A DNA stretch of 64,000 nucleotides from Xanthostigma xanthostigma (GCA_963575645.1 OY754467.1:51617108-51681107), one strand, 5' to 3'. Shown: positions 32,574 to 42,630, counted from the first letter of the stretch. Notes: generated by a model from the sequence alone, not told the origin. A program made the numbers and translations.

Positions 32574-33682
32574 TTTTTTGATTCATCTTGTAAATTTACT
32601 TCTATGACTGCATTATTACCTATTATTTTTGGTTGTTCTTTAGTTCCATTTGGTTTGGTTTTAAACCAACATGTATCTTCTGGGTGGTATCTTGCACCTT
32701 TATTTAAGCTTTCACATGTCTTACATGGTTTCTTTTCTTCAGTCTTGTACTTCCAATCTTGATTAGTTTCTGTTGTTTTAAAATTACTCTTTTTACCTAT
32801 TTTTCCTTCATGTTTTTTTAATTCATTAAATAAGTCTGTTATATTTTCTAAATTTTCTCTATCTATGTTTTCCCTAATATTTTCTGGTAGACCAAATCCG
32901 ATTCTATCTATAACTGTGTCTATGTCCATATCTTTGTTAATTTCTAATAATAAGTTTTCTTTTTTTATTGCATAATCTAATAATGAGCCTTCTTTATATT
33001 TATAATAGTGAGCATATGCTCTACTATTCCATCCTTTATTTCCAAAAGTCTCTATGAATTTTTCTTTCCATGTATCCCATTGACTTTCTCTCTCTCTCAA
33101 CATCATTGAACTATACCAAGTTTGACTTGTGTCATCCAAAAAAAATCTTAATATTTCAATTTTATGTTCTTCTGTATCTACCTGCAATCTTGTACATTCT
33201 TTTTCATATGTAATTATCCATTGATGGGCATTAGATCTTTTGCTATTAAACTTTTCTACAATCAATTTATCTGCAATATGTTTTAAATTTTTTTCTTCTC
33301 CCTTTTTCTGAGAAGCTTCTACTAATTTTTCTAATATTTTGATTAAACTTGTATTTTCTATATCACTGTTTTTTTCATTATCTATCTCTTGCAAAATCCT
33401 ATCTTCAAATTGTAAATTTTCTGCTTCATCTATGTATATTTTCTTAAGATCATCTGTTAATATAAACCATGCACTAATTTTGTCATATCTTCTCTTCAAA
33501 TTTGCTTTTACTTTGGTATATGTCTTTTCTTTTAGCAGCTCTTTATGTGCACCAACATACATAACATCCTCTGGTAATACATACATTTTTCCATCCTCTG
33601 TTTTGATTGATATTATGGCTATCACATTTGACTTAGCATCATTCGGAGAAGCTACTACTTTAAAGGTAAATTGCAGCTTCAT
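32570..33682 (-). CDS. retrotransposon gag, 370 aa, intact
   Basis: An unbroken frame from ATG (MKLQFTFKVVASPNDAK) to TAA. The first 130 residues are basic and polar. The middle is rich in Trp and Lys (NAHQWIITYEKEC, SQTWYSSMMLRERESQWD), like the Ty3/gypsy capsid core. At the end is one zinc-knuckle-like motif, CKTC, nine residues, then H-x4-C (about residues 326-344), longer in spacing than the classical CCHC. It encodes the structural protein of the particle. A slippery A-AAA-AAC (32579-32573) abuts the stop codon, and the pol frame begins there. The start was chosen because it lies just after the 5' LTR and the leader. Confidence 0.85.
   Translation of the reverse strand: MKLQFTFKVVASPNDAKSNVIAIISIKTEDGKMYVLPEDVMYVGAHKELLKEKTYTKVKANLKRRYDKISAWFILTDDLKKIYIDEAENLQFEDRILQEIDNEKNSDIENTSLIKILEKLVEASQKKGEEKNLKHIADKLIVEKFNSKRSNAHQWIITYEKECTRLQVDTEEHKIEILRFFLDDTSQTWYSSMMLRERESQWDTWKEKFIETFGNKGWNSRAYAHYYKYKEGSLLDYAIKKENLLLEINKDMDIDTVIDRIGFGLPENIRENIDRENLENITDLFNELKKHEGKIGKKSNFKTTETNQDWKYKTEEKKPCKTCESLNKGARYHPEDTCWFKTKPNGTKEQPKIIGNNAVIEVNLQDESKN
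32573..32579 (-). promoter_or_regulatory. -1 frameshift slippery heptamer
   Basis: On the minus strand gag reads TCA AAA AAC TAA. The heptamer A-AAA-AAC fits the X-XXY-YYZ rule, and the stop follows at once. A -1 slip enters exactly the frame of the pro-pol remnant (CTA ATC ATC ACA). I did not find an obvious downstream pseudoknot by eye. Confidence 0.75.
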
Positions 33683-33706
33683 GTTTTACCAAAATTGTCG
33701 TTTTAT

Positions 33707-34045
33707 AAGGGTGTTAATTTTTCTCCAACAACAATAAACAAATTTGTTTCTCTGTAAAATATAAAGATTAGTTTATTACTAATTACAAGGGCTATTTACA
33801 ATATTTACAAAGTTACCTGTAAAATATAAAGAAACGACAATTAAGTTTATTATTATTAATTCTCCTTTAATTCACTCAACGAAATCTATCTTTTAATTAC
33901 TTCTATTATCTCTTGAAAATTATTTGTCTGTATCTCCAATTGTTTTTTAATATGTCAATTAATTCCATTTAGTGAGAGTTAATTGAAGTAGGCATATGTA
34001 GTGTGTGAAGCGCGGCAGATTCAAATGAAGAAAGCCTACTTTCTT

Positions 34046-34049
<4 letters not shown>
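33707..34049 (-). repeat. 5' LTR
   Basis: Minus-strand start TGTAAAGAAAGTAGGC, adjacent to the (TA)n run. Downstream the leader contains TTGGTAAAACATGAAG, where a TGGTA could be part of a primer-binding site, and gag starts in the same stretch. Confidence 0.88.

Positions 34050-34114
<65 letters not shown>
34050..34114. repeat. (TA)n microsatellite, about 32 units
   Basis: A run of alternating TA directly abutting the 5' LTR. The open frames of Ile/Tyr repeats over it are artefacts. Confidence 0.95.
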
Positions 34115-34116
<2 letters not shown>

Positions 34117-34262
34117 AGGACAGATTGGTGTAATGGTCGGCGTGCTCGCTTTTGAATCAAACTGTTGTGGGTTCGAATGCCATCTCTGCTCGTGAATGTT
34201 TTGCGATAGCGTTTATTTTAAAGCCCCAGCAGTATTTCCAGCCTCGTGTACAGCGGCATTAA
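34115..34262 (+). repeat. tRNA-derived SINE-like element
   Basis: GGAGGACAGATTGGTGTAAT opens with an A-box-like and a B-box GGGTTCGAATGCC; the anticodon-like loop is TTTTGAA. Downstream, ATTTCCAGCCTCGTGTACAG followed by CGGC is a core also found near 40545 and 23325. This head plus shared body is what a SINE looks like; no A-tail is seen. Confidence 0.5.
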
Positions 34263-34485
34263 CTGTATGTAGATTCAGTGTGTGGCTGGCCCTAAAACTA
34301 AGCGTTGACCACATCACACAGAGCTACTCGTCCGCCAGAGAGAACTCAATGGAACAGTGACCCAGATTTCGGACGGCAGGTTCTGTCAGAGAATGTTCGC
34401 ATCGTATATATTATATAATTCGACCATATACTTTTATTCTATACTGAGCATAGGAATTAAATCGCAATCGAACCATTAGGGTGCA

Positions 34486-34843
34486 AACATATACTCTTCA
34501 ATAAATAAAATTATCGACCAATTTTTCAGACAATATATTAACAAAAAATATCAATAATACACTTAACGTTTCGATCCGGATTTGGATCTTCTTCAGAACG
34601 GATCTAAAAATATAAAAAAAAAAAATAATATATTTTTTTTTATTATTTTTTTATTTTTTTATATTTTTTTTTAATATTTTTTTTTATATTTATTTATTTT
34701 TTTATATTTTTTTATATTTTTAGATCCGTTCTGAAGAAGATCCAAATCCGGATCGAAACGTTAAATGTATTATTGATATTTTTTGTTAATATATTGTCTG
34801 AAAAATTGATCGATAATTTTATTTATTGAAGAGTTATAATCAG
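34486..34843. repeat. foldback MITE, CGACCAATTTTT family
   Basis: ACTCTTCAATAAATAAAATT ATCGACCAATTTTTCAGAC-type ends pair across the element. The inner GGATCTTCTTCAGAACGGAT is matched at 34727-34746 in reverse. The centre is a T/A-rich simple stretch. Fragments: 47784-47820 and the window end at 63982. Confidence 0.8.
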
Positions 34844-34895
34844 ACGTTAATCAAAGATTTGCAAACATATACTTCTGTCTTTTTTACGCCGTAAG

Positions 34896-34993
34896 CACTG
34901 GCGTATCCAGGAGGGCAAAACAAGCACGGGGGACCCGGCTTAAGAAGTTTCTAATTTGCCCCCTCCTGGGCCAAAAGCTGGGTACGCCCATGT
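34896..34993. mobile_element. hAT-like small MITE (tentative)
   Basis: The ends CACTGGCGTATCCAGGAGGG and (reverse) CATGGGCGTACCCAGC are similar, with the interior CCCCCTCCTGG. No 8-bp duplication was found, so class and borders are uncertain. Confidence 0.35.
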
Positions 34994-35587
34994 TAACGTC
35001 ATAGAAAAAGACAAAGTTTTTGAAACAGAGATACTTTATTCAGATTGAATGCAAGTACATCAACCAATCCTATCATCGGAGAAATCAGGGAATATTACAT
35101 CGAAGAAAGAGACGCAGATATATTTTCGTTACGCTTTGTTGCGTTTACTCACCGCACATTGATATAGGCAATGATTCATATAGTTAATTAATAGATATAT
35201 GAATTCGACATACTGTGACAGTGCATTGGCAGTAGGTACATAGTGTTACAAAATGGTTGAAAAAAATCCTGTAAGCATTGTAGAGTTATTTTTGGTAAAA
35301 ACTGGAAGCTAACTAAGGAAATCTTTAGATCTTTTATTATTTGTTTTTTGTAAAAAATATCTAAAATGTTTTTCATTTTTTCAAACAATCCTTTGTTTCA
35401 CAATATTTTTAGGATAGTTAAAGAAAAGCTTTCCTAACGACCAATCTAATTAATACAACTTTTATCTTTTATCAAAAAGGAGCACTTGGTGGCAGAAACG
35501 CTCTCTTTAGTGTAGTATTAAGGTTGAGTCCCCCTTTACAAATCCGCTTAGTGGAGTAGGGGTCTGGCGGGTTGCGATACGACGCTG

Positions 35588-36127
35588 GGGCACTTAAAAA
35601 AAAACGGAAAAATTCAAAATTCCTCTACTAAATGATAGAAAAGGTATCTGGGGAGTTCTAATTGCAGAAAAAATATTTCCCTTACACAGACTGTCAGGAT
35701 AAAAAATAAATACAAACGGCAAGTGCATTAAGTTGGAAGATTCTGATCTAGCAGTGACAAAATTGGCAGATAATATTTTTTACAAACTTTTTCGGTACTA
35801 ATAGAAAGCCTGGTAAGAGTTTCTGCCACCGTGCCAATTTTTGCTTGTGCAAATTTTGAAGAATCATCGAAAGGGAGTGAGGTCACTTAGAGCCACGAAA
35901 ATTTTTTCTCGTATTCCGGGCCACCGAATCAACTATTTCGTCAAGTTTCAACTGCAAATTCAATAATATTTTTTTGACGTTTTCTTTCGATTTTTTGAAA
36001 GTCTCTGCAGGGAATAAAATGGCAGAAAACATTTTTTCTGCAATTAGGAGGTCCCCAGACGCCGTTCAGTAATTTTCTGCCATTTAGTAGAGCATTTTTG
36101 ATTTTTTCCGTTTTCTTTTTAATTGCC
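35588..36127. repeat. foldback element interrupted at its right edge
   Basis: The left arm (TTCCTCTACTAAATG and neighbours, 35588-35645) matches the right arm in reverse (CATTTAGTAGAG, 36080-36127). The interior has TTTCTGCCA phrases on both strands, so a second inverted pair lies inside (near 35477-35492 and 35815-35830). The hAT element at 36134 inserted just past its end. Confidence 0.55.
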
Positions 36128-36133
36128 TCAGCG

Positions 36134-37356
36134 CAGTGGCGGACTAAGGCTAAAGCGGGCCCTAAGCAATATTGTAATTCCGGGCCTATATTTTTCAGTC
36201 ATAACACATACTTTGCGTTTGGTAGTTTGGATATGTTATCGCTATTTTTTTAACAGAGAATATCCATCGGCGTATTATGCAAACAATAGACGTCGACTGA
36301 CAATTGAAATCAAAAATAGGTAGTTTTTTCAGCGCATATATTCAAAATATTAATTGACAATTAAAATTTCATTTTATTTTCCAAAAAGTAAAGAGAGTGT
36401 AAGTTTATGGTAATTTAAGGCTAAAATAGAGTTTTTATGTGACACAGACTACCAAGTCTAAAATCAGTAGAAAATAAACATTCAAATTGACGTTCTTATA
36501 TAAAATAGTAAAAATCGTAAATGTATCAAATGAGGATAGATTTTTTTAAATTAATTCCGACAGCCAATAACCAATACCCATAATAACGATCATAAACAAT
36601 TAAATCTGCTGTTCAACCATTGTTACTGAGTAAAATCACTTTCAACAAATAGAAATACTTGCAGTTATTGTTATATTCACACAAGCTGTCAAGTCATTGT
36701 CGAATTATGGGTTAAAAAAGAGTTAAATTCACATTCACAGCAAAAATGAAGATTACCTCAGATTATTATCAATAATAATTAAATATAAAACAATTATCGA
36801 GAACAAACAAACCAACACAACAACAAGTAAATTAAATACCGATTTTTAAAACAATATAAGGGTATATGCAAACATTTTTGCACGGGTACACTAGTTATAT
36901 ATTATTTTAATTAAATAATGTAGGACGTAGGTAATACTTTTATAAAAACTTACATTTTTATTTTAGGAATTTCAGAAAGTATTAACTATGAATCCAAAAC
37001 AATCTATTTGCAATCAAGTCTAGGTACTTAAGTCTTGATTGCACAATTTTCAATCACAACTCAATAAGATGCAATACGTTCAGGAGACACTGATTTTAAA
37101 TAGCTACGTTTGACTTTTTAAACACGTGCATACGCGGCGTGAATACATGAACATGCGGGAACGCTCGTCCACACTTGCCTACTTTATCAATCAACGATTC
37201 GGCATAATTTGGATACGTTTCAGCAATAATTATGAATATCACGTTTTTCTGATAAATAAAAATAAAAATTAAGAAATTAAAAGCCTAATTTTCGGGCCCC
37301 AAAAATTACGGGCCCTAGGCACGTGCCTAGGTTGCCTAGGCCTTAGTCCGCCCCTG
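36134..37356. mobile_element. hAT element, TSD CCTCAGCG, next to the Ig4b exon
   Basis: Begins CAGTGGCGGACTAAGG and ends CCTTAGTCCGCCCCTG, with the perfect 8-bp duplication CCTCAGCG (36126-36133, 37357-37364). It is 1223 bp long, has no transposase ORF, and ends only 72 bp from the Ig4b donor duplication side (37436). It therefore lies in the start of the following intron. Confidence 0.9.
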
Positions 37357-37435
37357 CCTCAGCGGTGTATCGCATTAAAATTGTGTGCATTGTGCAAATC
37401 ACGTGCATTATGGTTTTCATTCGATGTTGTTTTAC

Positions 37436-37638
37436 CTCCTAGCTGAAGCTCGGCGGATGCTTGAGCGGTATCGCCTTCGGCCCGTCTCACGACACATTGG
37501 TACATGCCACGATCTTCACGACCTACACCGCTGACGACCAGCGTCTCGCTAGCAGACCGACCAGTACTCGGCAACTGGCGTCCATCCTTGTACCACGTGA
37601 CCAAGTGTGGGCCGCCGCCATGTGCAGACACTATACAT
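37436..37638 (-). CDS. Dscam2: Dscam2 exon, second half of Ig4
   Basis: This 203-nt exon has the acceptor TTTCAACAG and donor G|GTAAAA. The first base A completes arginine after AEF, so AEFR-CIVSAHGGG-PHLVTWYKDG spans the junction. It carries the B-strand Cys (CIVSA), Trp (TWYKDG) and F-strand Cys (GMYQCVVRRAEG), then DTAQASAELQL ending in the G of the next junction. The GGG loop before PHL is a Dscam2 Ig4 trait. The acceptor is only about 42-100 nt from a giant inverted repeat in the upstream intron. The 185-codon open frame over this exon runs into that repeat and overstates the gene. Confidence 0.93.
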
Positions 37639-37679
37639 CTGTTGAAATGCAACAAAATACCCGTTATAATAAATACCTG

Positions 37680-38265
37680 CCATAGATACATATATATTAA
37701 CAGATAGCGGATGCCTATCCTTGGTGCGGAATGGTTCCAATTAGAAGCCATTTTGTACGTGGAAAACGCCGTAAAAAGCGCGCGGGATTCAAAAAGATTA
37801 AATATTCTATAGTATGATGTTAATGGAAAAACAATAAAACTCGCAGTAAACAGTGATATTTCGCTCCAAAACCTATTTTTATATTGAAACGTTTCAAAAA
37901 TTACAAAACTGAGCATAAATATAATATAAAGCTTAGAATATTTTACATTGTCAGATTGGCACCAATGCTTGTCAACCTTGATGCCAAATTGACAATGTAA
38001 AATGTTCTAAGCTTTTTACATTATATTTATGCTCAATTTTGTAATTTTTGAAACGTTTCAGTATAAAAATAGGTTTTGGAGCGAAATATCACTGTGTACT
38101 GTGAGTTTTGTTGTTTTTCTCAATAAAATCATATTATAAAATAATTAATATTTTCGAATATCGCGCGCTTTTTACGGCGTTTTCCACGTACAAAATGGCT
38201 TCTAAAAGGTACAGGAGGCGCTAGTGTATCCGCAATCTATTAAATATATATCTATAATACCTACA
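37680..38265. repeat. giant near-perfect inverted repeat beside the Ig4b acceptor
   Basis: Arms of about 280 nt with a loop of about 20 nt (37962-37980). Examples of matched segments: TTAGAAGCCATTTTGTACGT (37741 on) with its complement near 38206, GAGCGAAATATCACTG and its complement, and CATTGTCAGATTGGCA with TGCCAAATTGACAATG. The outer 60 nt pair less well. It is a foldback transposon or palindromic duplication; no transposase or 8-bp TSD was resolved. Confidence 0.85.
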
Positions 38266-38363
38266 TAAAACATGGGAAATGGAACGGTTAAAATAAGACG
38301 TTTATTTATTTTCATGAGTTTTCTCCGCGTTTGGATACAAAAACTACTATTTTAACACACCTG

Positions 38364-38877
38364 AACAAACCTGAAATTTTATATGTTCTTTATAGTAATA
38401 TTATAAGCCTATATTTATGATGGCAGACATTTCCTTCGGTTGTAACATCCCGGCAGACCCGGAAATTTAGGGAAATTTTTCCCCCTACGTGAGAGTGTAA
38501 ACAAATAAATTTACGAAGCTGTCAGAAAAAGCCATCGTTGGCTCTCACTTGCACTCATATGTTTGCGTAATAATATCTGCCATGACAATAATGTCTGCCA
38601 TCATAAATATAGGCCTATAATTGAAGGAAATGTATTTGGTTGAGGAACAATTGAAAAATAAACTTTACCAGAGTATCGCTTGTGGCCAACGTTTCGAAAA
38701 ATATATTTTCATCTTTTCGAAACGTTGACCACAAGCGATACTCTGGTAAAGTTTATTTTTCAGTTGTTCCTCAACCAAATAAATCTCCTTCCATACATAT
38801 TTTAGGAAAAAAACTTCTACTAACAAATAGGCTTATAATATTACTATAAATAACATATAAAACATTTCAGGTTTGTT
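38364..38877. repeat. nested palindromes (three in one another)
   Basis: Outer pair: AACAAACCTGAAATTTTATA (38364 on) with 38828-38877 in reverse. Inner pair 1: TATATTTATGATGGCAGACA (38408) with its complement (38592-38613). Inner pair 2: 38624-38793, with ATTTGGTTGAGGAACAA and ACGTTTCGAAAA reflected over a 12-nt loop. It lies within the intron between Ig3b and Ig4b. Confidence 0.8.
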
Positions 38878-38993
38878 AAAATATGTTTTGTCATCCGTCT
38901 ACTAGCTCTTAAGCTATTGAACTACACAATGTCATGACGATAACAGAAATAGTAACAAAGAGCAAATTTTTATGATATTGAAACTGTTTTTAC

Positions 38994-39236
38994 CTGAACT
39001 CGGCCGTGCCCCCCATGTGTATACTAAGCAATGGCGGCACAATCTCAACATGCATGGGGGTTTGTACGATCAGTCTAAGTTCGGCACTAGCCTCTCCACC
39101 CGCATTGGACGCCGAGCATCGGTAAACTCCGCCATCTTCGGGCGTAACCGCTTCTATTGCGAGTACGGGTCCGAGCTGTCGGATTCTTGGACCCGGAAGG
39201 ACTAACATCGGTTCCACTCCAGAGTGAGAATACCAT
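38994..39236 (-). CDS. Dscam2: Dscam2 exon, second half of Ig3 and first part of Ig4
   Basis: A 243-nt exon. Acceptor TATTTACAG, donor AG|GTAAAA. A at the start completes arginine with Ig3a (EYR-WYSHSGVEPML). It completes Ig3 (Cys in GVYRCSASNAGGEASAEL), crosses the linker QTPMHVEIVPP and opens Ig4 (LLSIHMGGTAEF plus AG). The tryptophan just after the acceptor is the core Trp of Ig3. The frame checks against both neighbours. The overlapping 68-codon frame is out of phase and not real. Confidence 0.94.
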
Positions 39237-39464
39237 CTGTAAATAATTAATATAAAACAATTTAGAATTTTTTACAGACATATTTTTAAACAAGAATTTA
39301 TAAATTTTCGGACTGTAAAAAACAAAGTATTGTTATCGACCATTTAGAATATTTTTTTCCTCGCCAACTAGTACTGATTGCGAAAAAAGCAGATAGTTTT
39401 TTAAAATATTTTGTACAAAATTATGGTGTTTTATCAAAAAAACTGTTTTAGTAACATGTAACGA

Positions 39465-39687
39465 CATCTGATAGAATTTACTCAAAGCTATTAGTTCAGA
39501 AGCAAACAAAAAAACTGGTTTAGTACCAAGCATCGACATCTGTTAGAATTCGTTCAAAACTATTAGTTCAGAAACAAATCTGGTAGAATTCGCTCAAAGC
39601 TATTAGGTCAGACGCCGGGCCGCAAACGAAATACATTTTGCAGAATTCTATCTATCGTGCCCGGGCGAAGCCGGGACGGACTACTAG
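39465..39687 (+). mobile_element. Helitron 3' region with internal minisatellite
   Basis: Ends with the hairpin CCCGG-GCGAAG-CCGGG, then CTAG at 39684-39687 followed by T. The 200 bp before consist of variable copies of CAAAGCTATTAGTTCAGAAG with CGACATCTG linkers (about 60-70 bp each). The same structure is at 51390-51624. The 5' end was not located. Confidence 0.7.
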
Positions 39688-39689
39688 TT

Positions 39690-40850
39690 ATTTGGTAAAA
39701 AAGATTCAAAAGTATAACATAATAATATCAAGTTTCTCGAGCTTAAAGGGTACAGTTTTATTTTAGCAGTAAAGTTTGCAATAATCTCAAAACTTTTACA
39801 TGTATGTATATTATTATGCTGTGCTTTTCATTTCTGTGCACGAAATTAGCTTGTTACATTGTTAGGTTGGTATTATGTTTCAAGATCGTTATGTTGATAC
39901 TTAACTTTATTATTGCTCTGCGTGAGTCACCGTGAAGCGTCTTTAAAGTTAAAATGTATTCGATGTTCTTACTTCAAAATCTTTAATTATTTACATACAA
40001 TTAGTTTCCAGTTGATTTCTTTGTCAGTTAAAATTATTTAAGTATACCTACAGACATTTGAACGGAATGTACTTAGTCATGTTTCCACTTCGATTGTCTT
40101 TAAGGTCATATTTTATCAATGAGGAAGCTGCCTGTATTTTTTTAAATTCCCACTGTAAAAATCAATGATTTTTAAAAAAATCAGGAAGTTATTGTTTTCA
40201 CCCTGATTTTTGAAAATCGAGTTTTCGTCAGATCTCGACGTTTTGAGGTCCTAGAAAGCTATCCTAGATCTTGCCTGGATATTGTCCGGCGCGGAGTGGT
40301 ATATTCAAAGTCTCTAATTATAAAATACTGTAACAATTATTATTATTTTCTTCAACATGTTAATTAACGTAATTTTGTAACATGAATATTATTTAATTCA
40401 ACACATTTATTAATTAAAGTTTTTTAATATGAACACTACTTCCTAGTTCTAATTTTAAAACCTATCTTGTGAGCTAGCAGGCCAGACCGCAGTGACGTCA
40501 TTTCTAGCTTCGTACCCAGCCTAACGGCTAGCAGAACTCCTAGCAGCATTTCTAGCCTCGTGTGCAGCGAACTATAAAATTTTATATCATAAATAGTGTT
40601 ACTATTAACTACTTACTAATATGACCAAATGTTTGGTTGCATATGCTTCGTCAGTGTATTTGAACCTGAATGTTATTTTGTATCATAAATGTAAAAATTA
40701 ATAGTGCTATTAAATTTTAGATTCACTTTAGTCTATGCAATATGCAGTTTTAACTTATTATAAAGTGACAAAATTTTAATAGCCCGTTTAACGAATGATA
40801 CAAAATGATATTTTAAATGCATATTGACATAAAATATCGAATGTTAACAA
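39690..40850. other. gene-free intronic DNA with a SINE-core patch
   Basis: No gene seen. At about 40485-40572 the SINE core TTTCTAGCCTCGTGTGCAGC recurs, with TAGCAGAACTCCTAGCAGC before it. Confidence 0.5.
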
Positions 40851-41175
40851 GATTATTTGACCTCAGTATTAATTTACATGTTCAATTTGTTGTTATTTTT
40901 TAACCGACTTCAAAAAAGGAGGAGGTTCTATGTTCGACTGTATATTTTTTTTTGTTTGTTTTTTTATGTATGTTCACCGATTTCTCCGTCAAATATGAAC
41001 CGATTTTCAAATTTTTTTTTTATTCGAAAGAGTGCAGTTCCCATCGGAACCAAGTCAGGATCTGATGGTGGAATCCGGAGAAATCGAGGGAAACTCTCAA
41101 ATTTCAAAGGCACGCATACTTGGCCTACCCATTGCAATACTTTATCTAACACTAAAAAGTAAAAATAAAATATTT

Positions 41176-41411
41176 TTAACAAAAAAATTGAACCGACTTC
41201 AAAATATGCACTAAAAAGTAAAAAAATAATAATTATTGTTATTTTTGGAGTCGGTGTCACATCGGAATTCGAAAGTAGCAATTTAAATCTTACATGTCTC
41301 TAATTTTTGGAATAGATTTCATTTTGGCTGACACCGACTCTAAAAATAACAATAATTATTATTTTTTACTTTTTAGTGCATATTTTGAAGTCGGTTCAAT
41401 TTTTTTGTTAA
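41176..41411. repeat. foldback element, TTAACAAAAAAATTGAACCG ends
   Basis: TTAACAAAAAAATTGAACCG is matched exactly in reverse at 41392-41411. The arms go on with ACTTCAAAATATGCACTAA and AATAATAATTATTGTTATT to a GAGTCGGTGTC centre. A preceding part (40900-41100, GACTTCAAAAAAGGAGGAGG) belongs to the same widespread repeat type. A relative is at 48930-49404. Confidence 0.75.
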
Positions 41412-41993
41412 AAATATTTTATTATATCTAAATTTAAATTCTATAGATATTTTTATCAGTTTTCAGAATAGAACTTATGAACTGGGTTTCGTAATTCAGG
41501 AGCTACAAATTAAAACGACGTCCTAAGAATGATTAATTTTTGAGTTTAAAAATAATTTACTTTCGCTAATATATTTTTTCAACAGAAAATCAAAAAAACT
41601 ATTTCTTTTTCGTCATCTCCACTTTTTATGTAATAAAATGATATGACGTGTGTTGAACGACCATGCTCGCTCCTTCTTGGCGGAGGTCAATTTCGAAGTC
41701 AGTCGGACGTGTAATTGCATCTTAAAAAGGTGCGAGCTAGAGTCATTTCGTAGGAACCGTATGCTAACATAGGTACACGTATAACATAATACCATCATTG
41801 ATTATAGCAACCTAATGGATTGTTCAAAATATGTTCGTCTAATGCCTTAGTTCCCCAGGGGTCCACGGGAGACTCGACTGGGGTCTACGTTGGCGTGACA
41901 AAAAAAAAAGACGGGTTGCACTCCGGGAGTGCCGGCAGAAGCAAAAACTTGAATATTAATGTCTTACGAATTTTCGATCAGGTCACGTGTCCT

Positions 41994-42268
41994 GACGCGA
42001 GTTTAACATTTTTTACCCATTACAAAAAAAGTGTACAAAAGTTTTCGTCTTACGAATTTTCGATCAGGTCTTACGCATTTTCGATCAGGTCTTACGAATT
42101 TTCGATCTGACGCGAGTTTAACATTTTTTACCCATTACAAAAAAAGTGTACAAAAGTTTTCGTCATACGAATTTTCGATCAGGTCTTACGCATTTTCGAT
42201 CAGGTCTTACGAATTTTCGATCTGATGCGAGTTTAACATTTTTTACCCATTACAAAAAAAGTGTACAA
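41994..42268 (+). repeat. 115-bp tandem repeat with 21-bp subrepeats
   Basis: The key phrase GACGCGAGTTTAAC (one GATGCGAG variant) recurs at 41994, 42109 and 42224, exactly 115 bp apart. Inside a unit, TCTTACGAATTTTCGATCAGG (21 bp) is repeated three times. It flanks degenerate hAT-like phrases (GGGGTCCACG). The repeated-peptide ORFs across it are artefacts. Confidence 0.85.
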
Positions 42269-42451
42269 CGCCGCTAAAGAAGTTTTCACTTCAAAAATGA
42301 GGGTTCACAATTCGTAAGCGGGGGTCCACGAAAATTTATCTGCTTTCAATAGTGAAGAGCTAAAATGTTGGCTTGACTTTACCTATCAATGTAAACAGAT
42401 AATATTTAAAGAAGCGCATATTCCATATTCACTTACCACTCCGAATAGGAA

Positions 42452-42630
42452 GTTTTTTAAATGAAATAAGTGAGAATTGATTGGTTATTTGCGCTGTGAG
42501 TAGGTGTCAAAAAGTAAAGTTGGATGGAATCACTTTTTTAATTGGCCAACTTTACTTTTTTGACATCCACTCACAGCACAATCAATTAATTAATTAACCA
42601 ATCATTTATCACTTATTTCATTTAGAAAAC
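42452..42630. repeat. foldback MITE
   Basis: AAATGAAATAAGTGAGAATT is matched by CACTTATTTCATTT in reverse and CCAACTTTACTTTTTTGACA by its complement. The loop region carries GGAATCACTTTTTTAATTG. Confidence 0.75.

Larger units (their letters stand above)
30660..34049 (-). mobile_element. Ty3/gypsy-like LTR retrotransposon, internally deleted, young
   Basis: A 3.4-kb insertion on the minus strand with two LTRs of about 343 bp that appear identical by eye over their whole length, which implies recent insertion. The order is 5' LTR, gag, a -1 frameshift heptamer, pro-pol remnant, a polypurine tract, then 3' LTR. It sits in a (TA)n tract, so the duplication is likely a TATA-type site but cannot be told from the tract. 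The pol frame is continuous but the RT catalytic region and the integrase core are absent. This copy cannot transpose alone; it may depend on a full relative. Boundaries at the TA side are good to a few bases. Confidence 0.9.

Noticed and set aside
31237-33737. Plus-strand ORFs rich in Ser, Phe and Leu over the LTR element
   Set aside because: Antisense to the gag and pol frames, whose motifs are on the minus strand.
33969-34195. ORFs with long Ile-Tyr repeats
   Set aside because: Translation of the (TA)n microsatellite.
37359-37916. A single 185-codon reading frame including the Ig4b exon
   Set aside because: Only 37436-37638 joins neighbouring exons in phase. The rest extends into the intron and the giant inverted repeat.
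41994-42268. CRISPR-like array
   Set aside because: Repeats are 115 bp with 21-bp subunits, no unique spacers, and the genome is an insect's.
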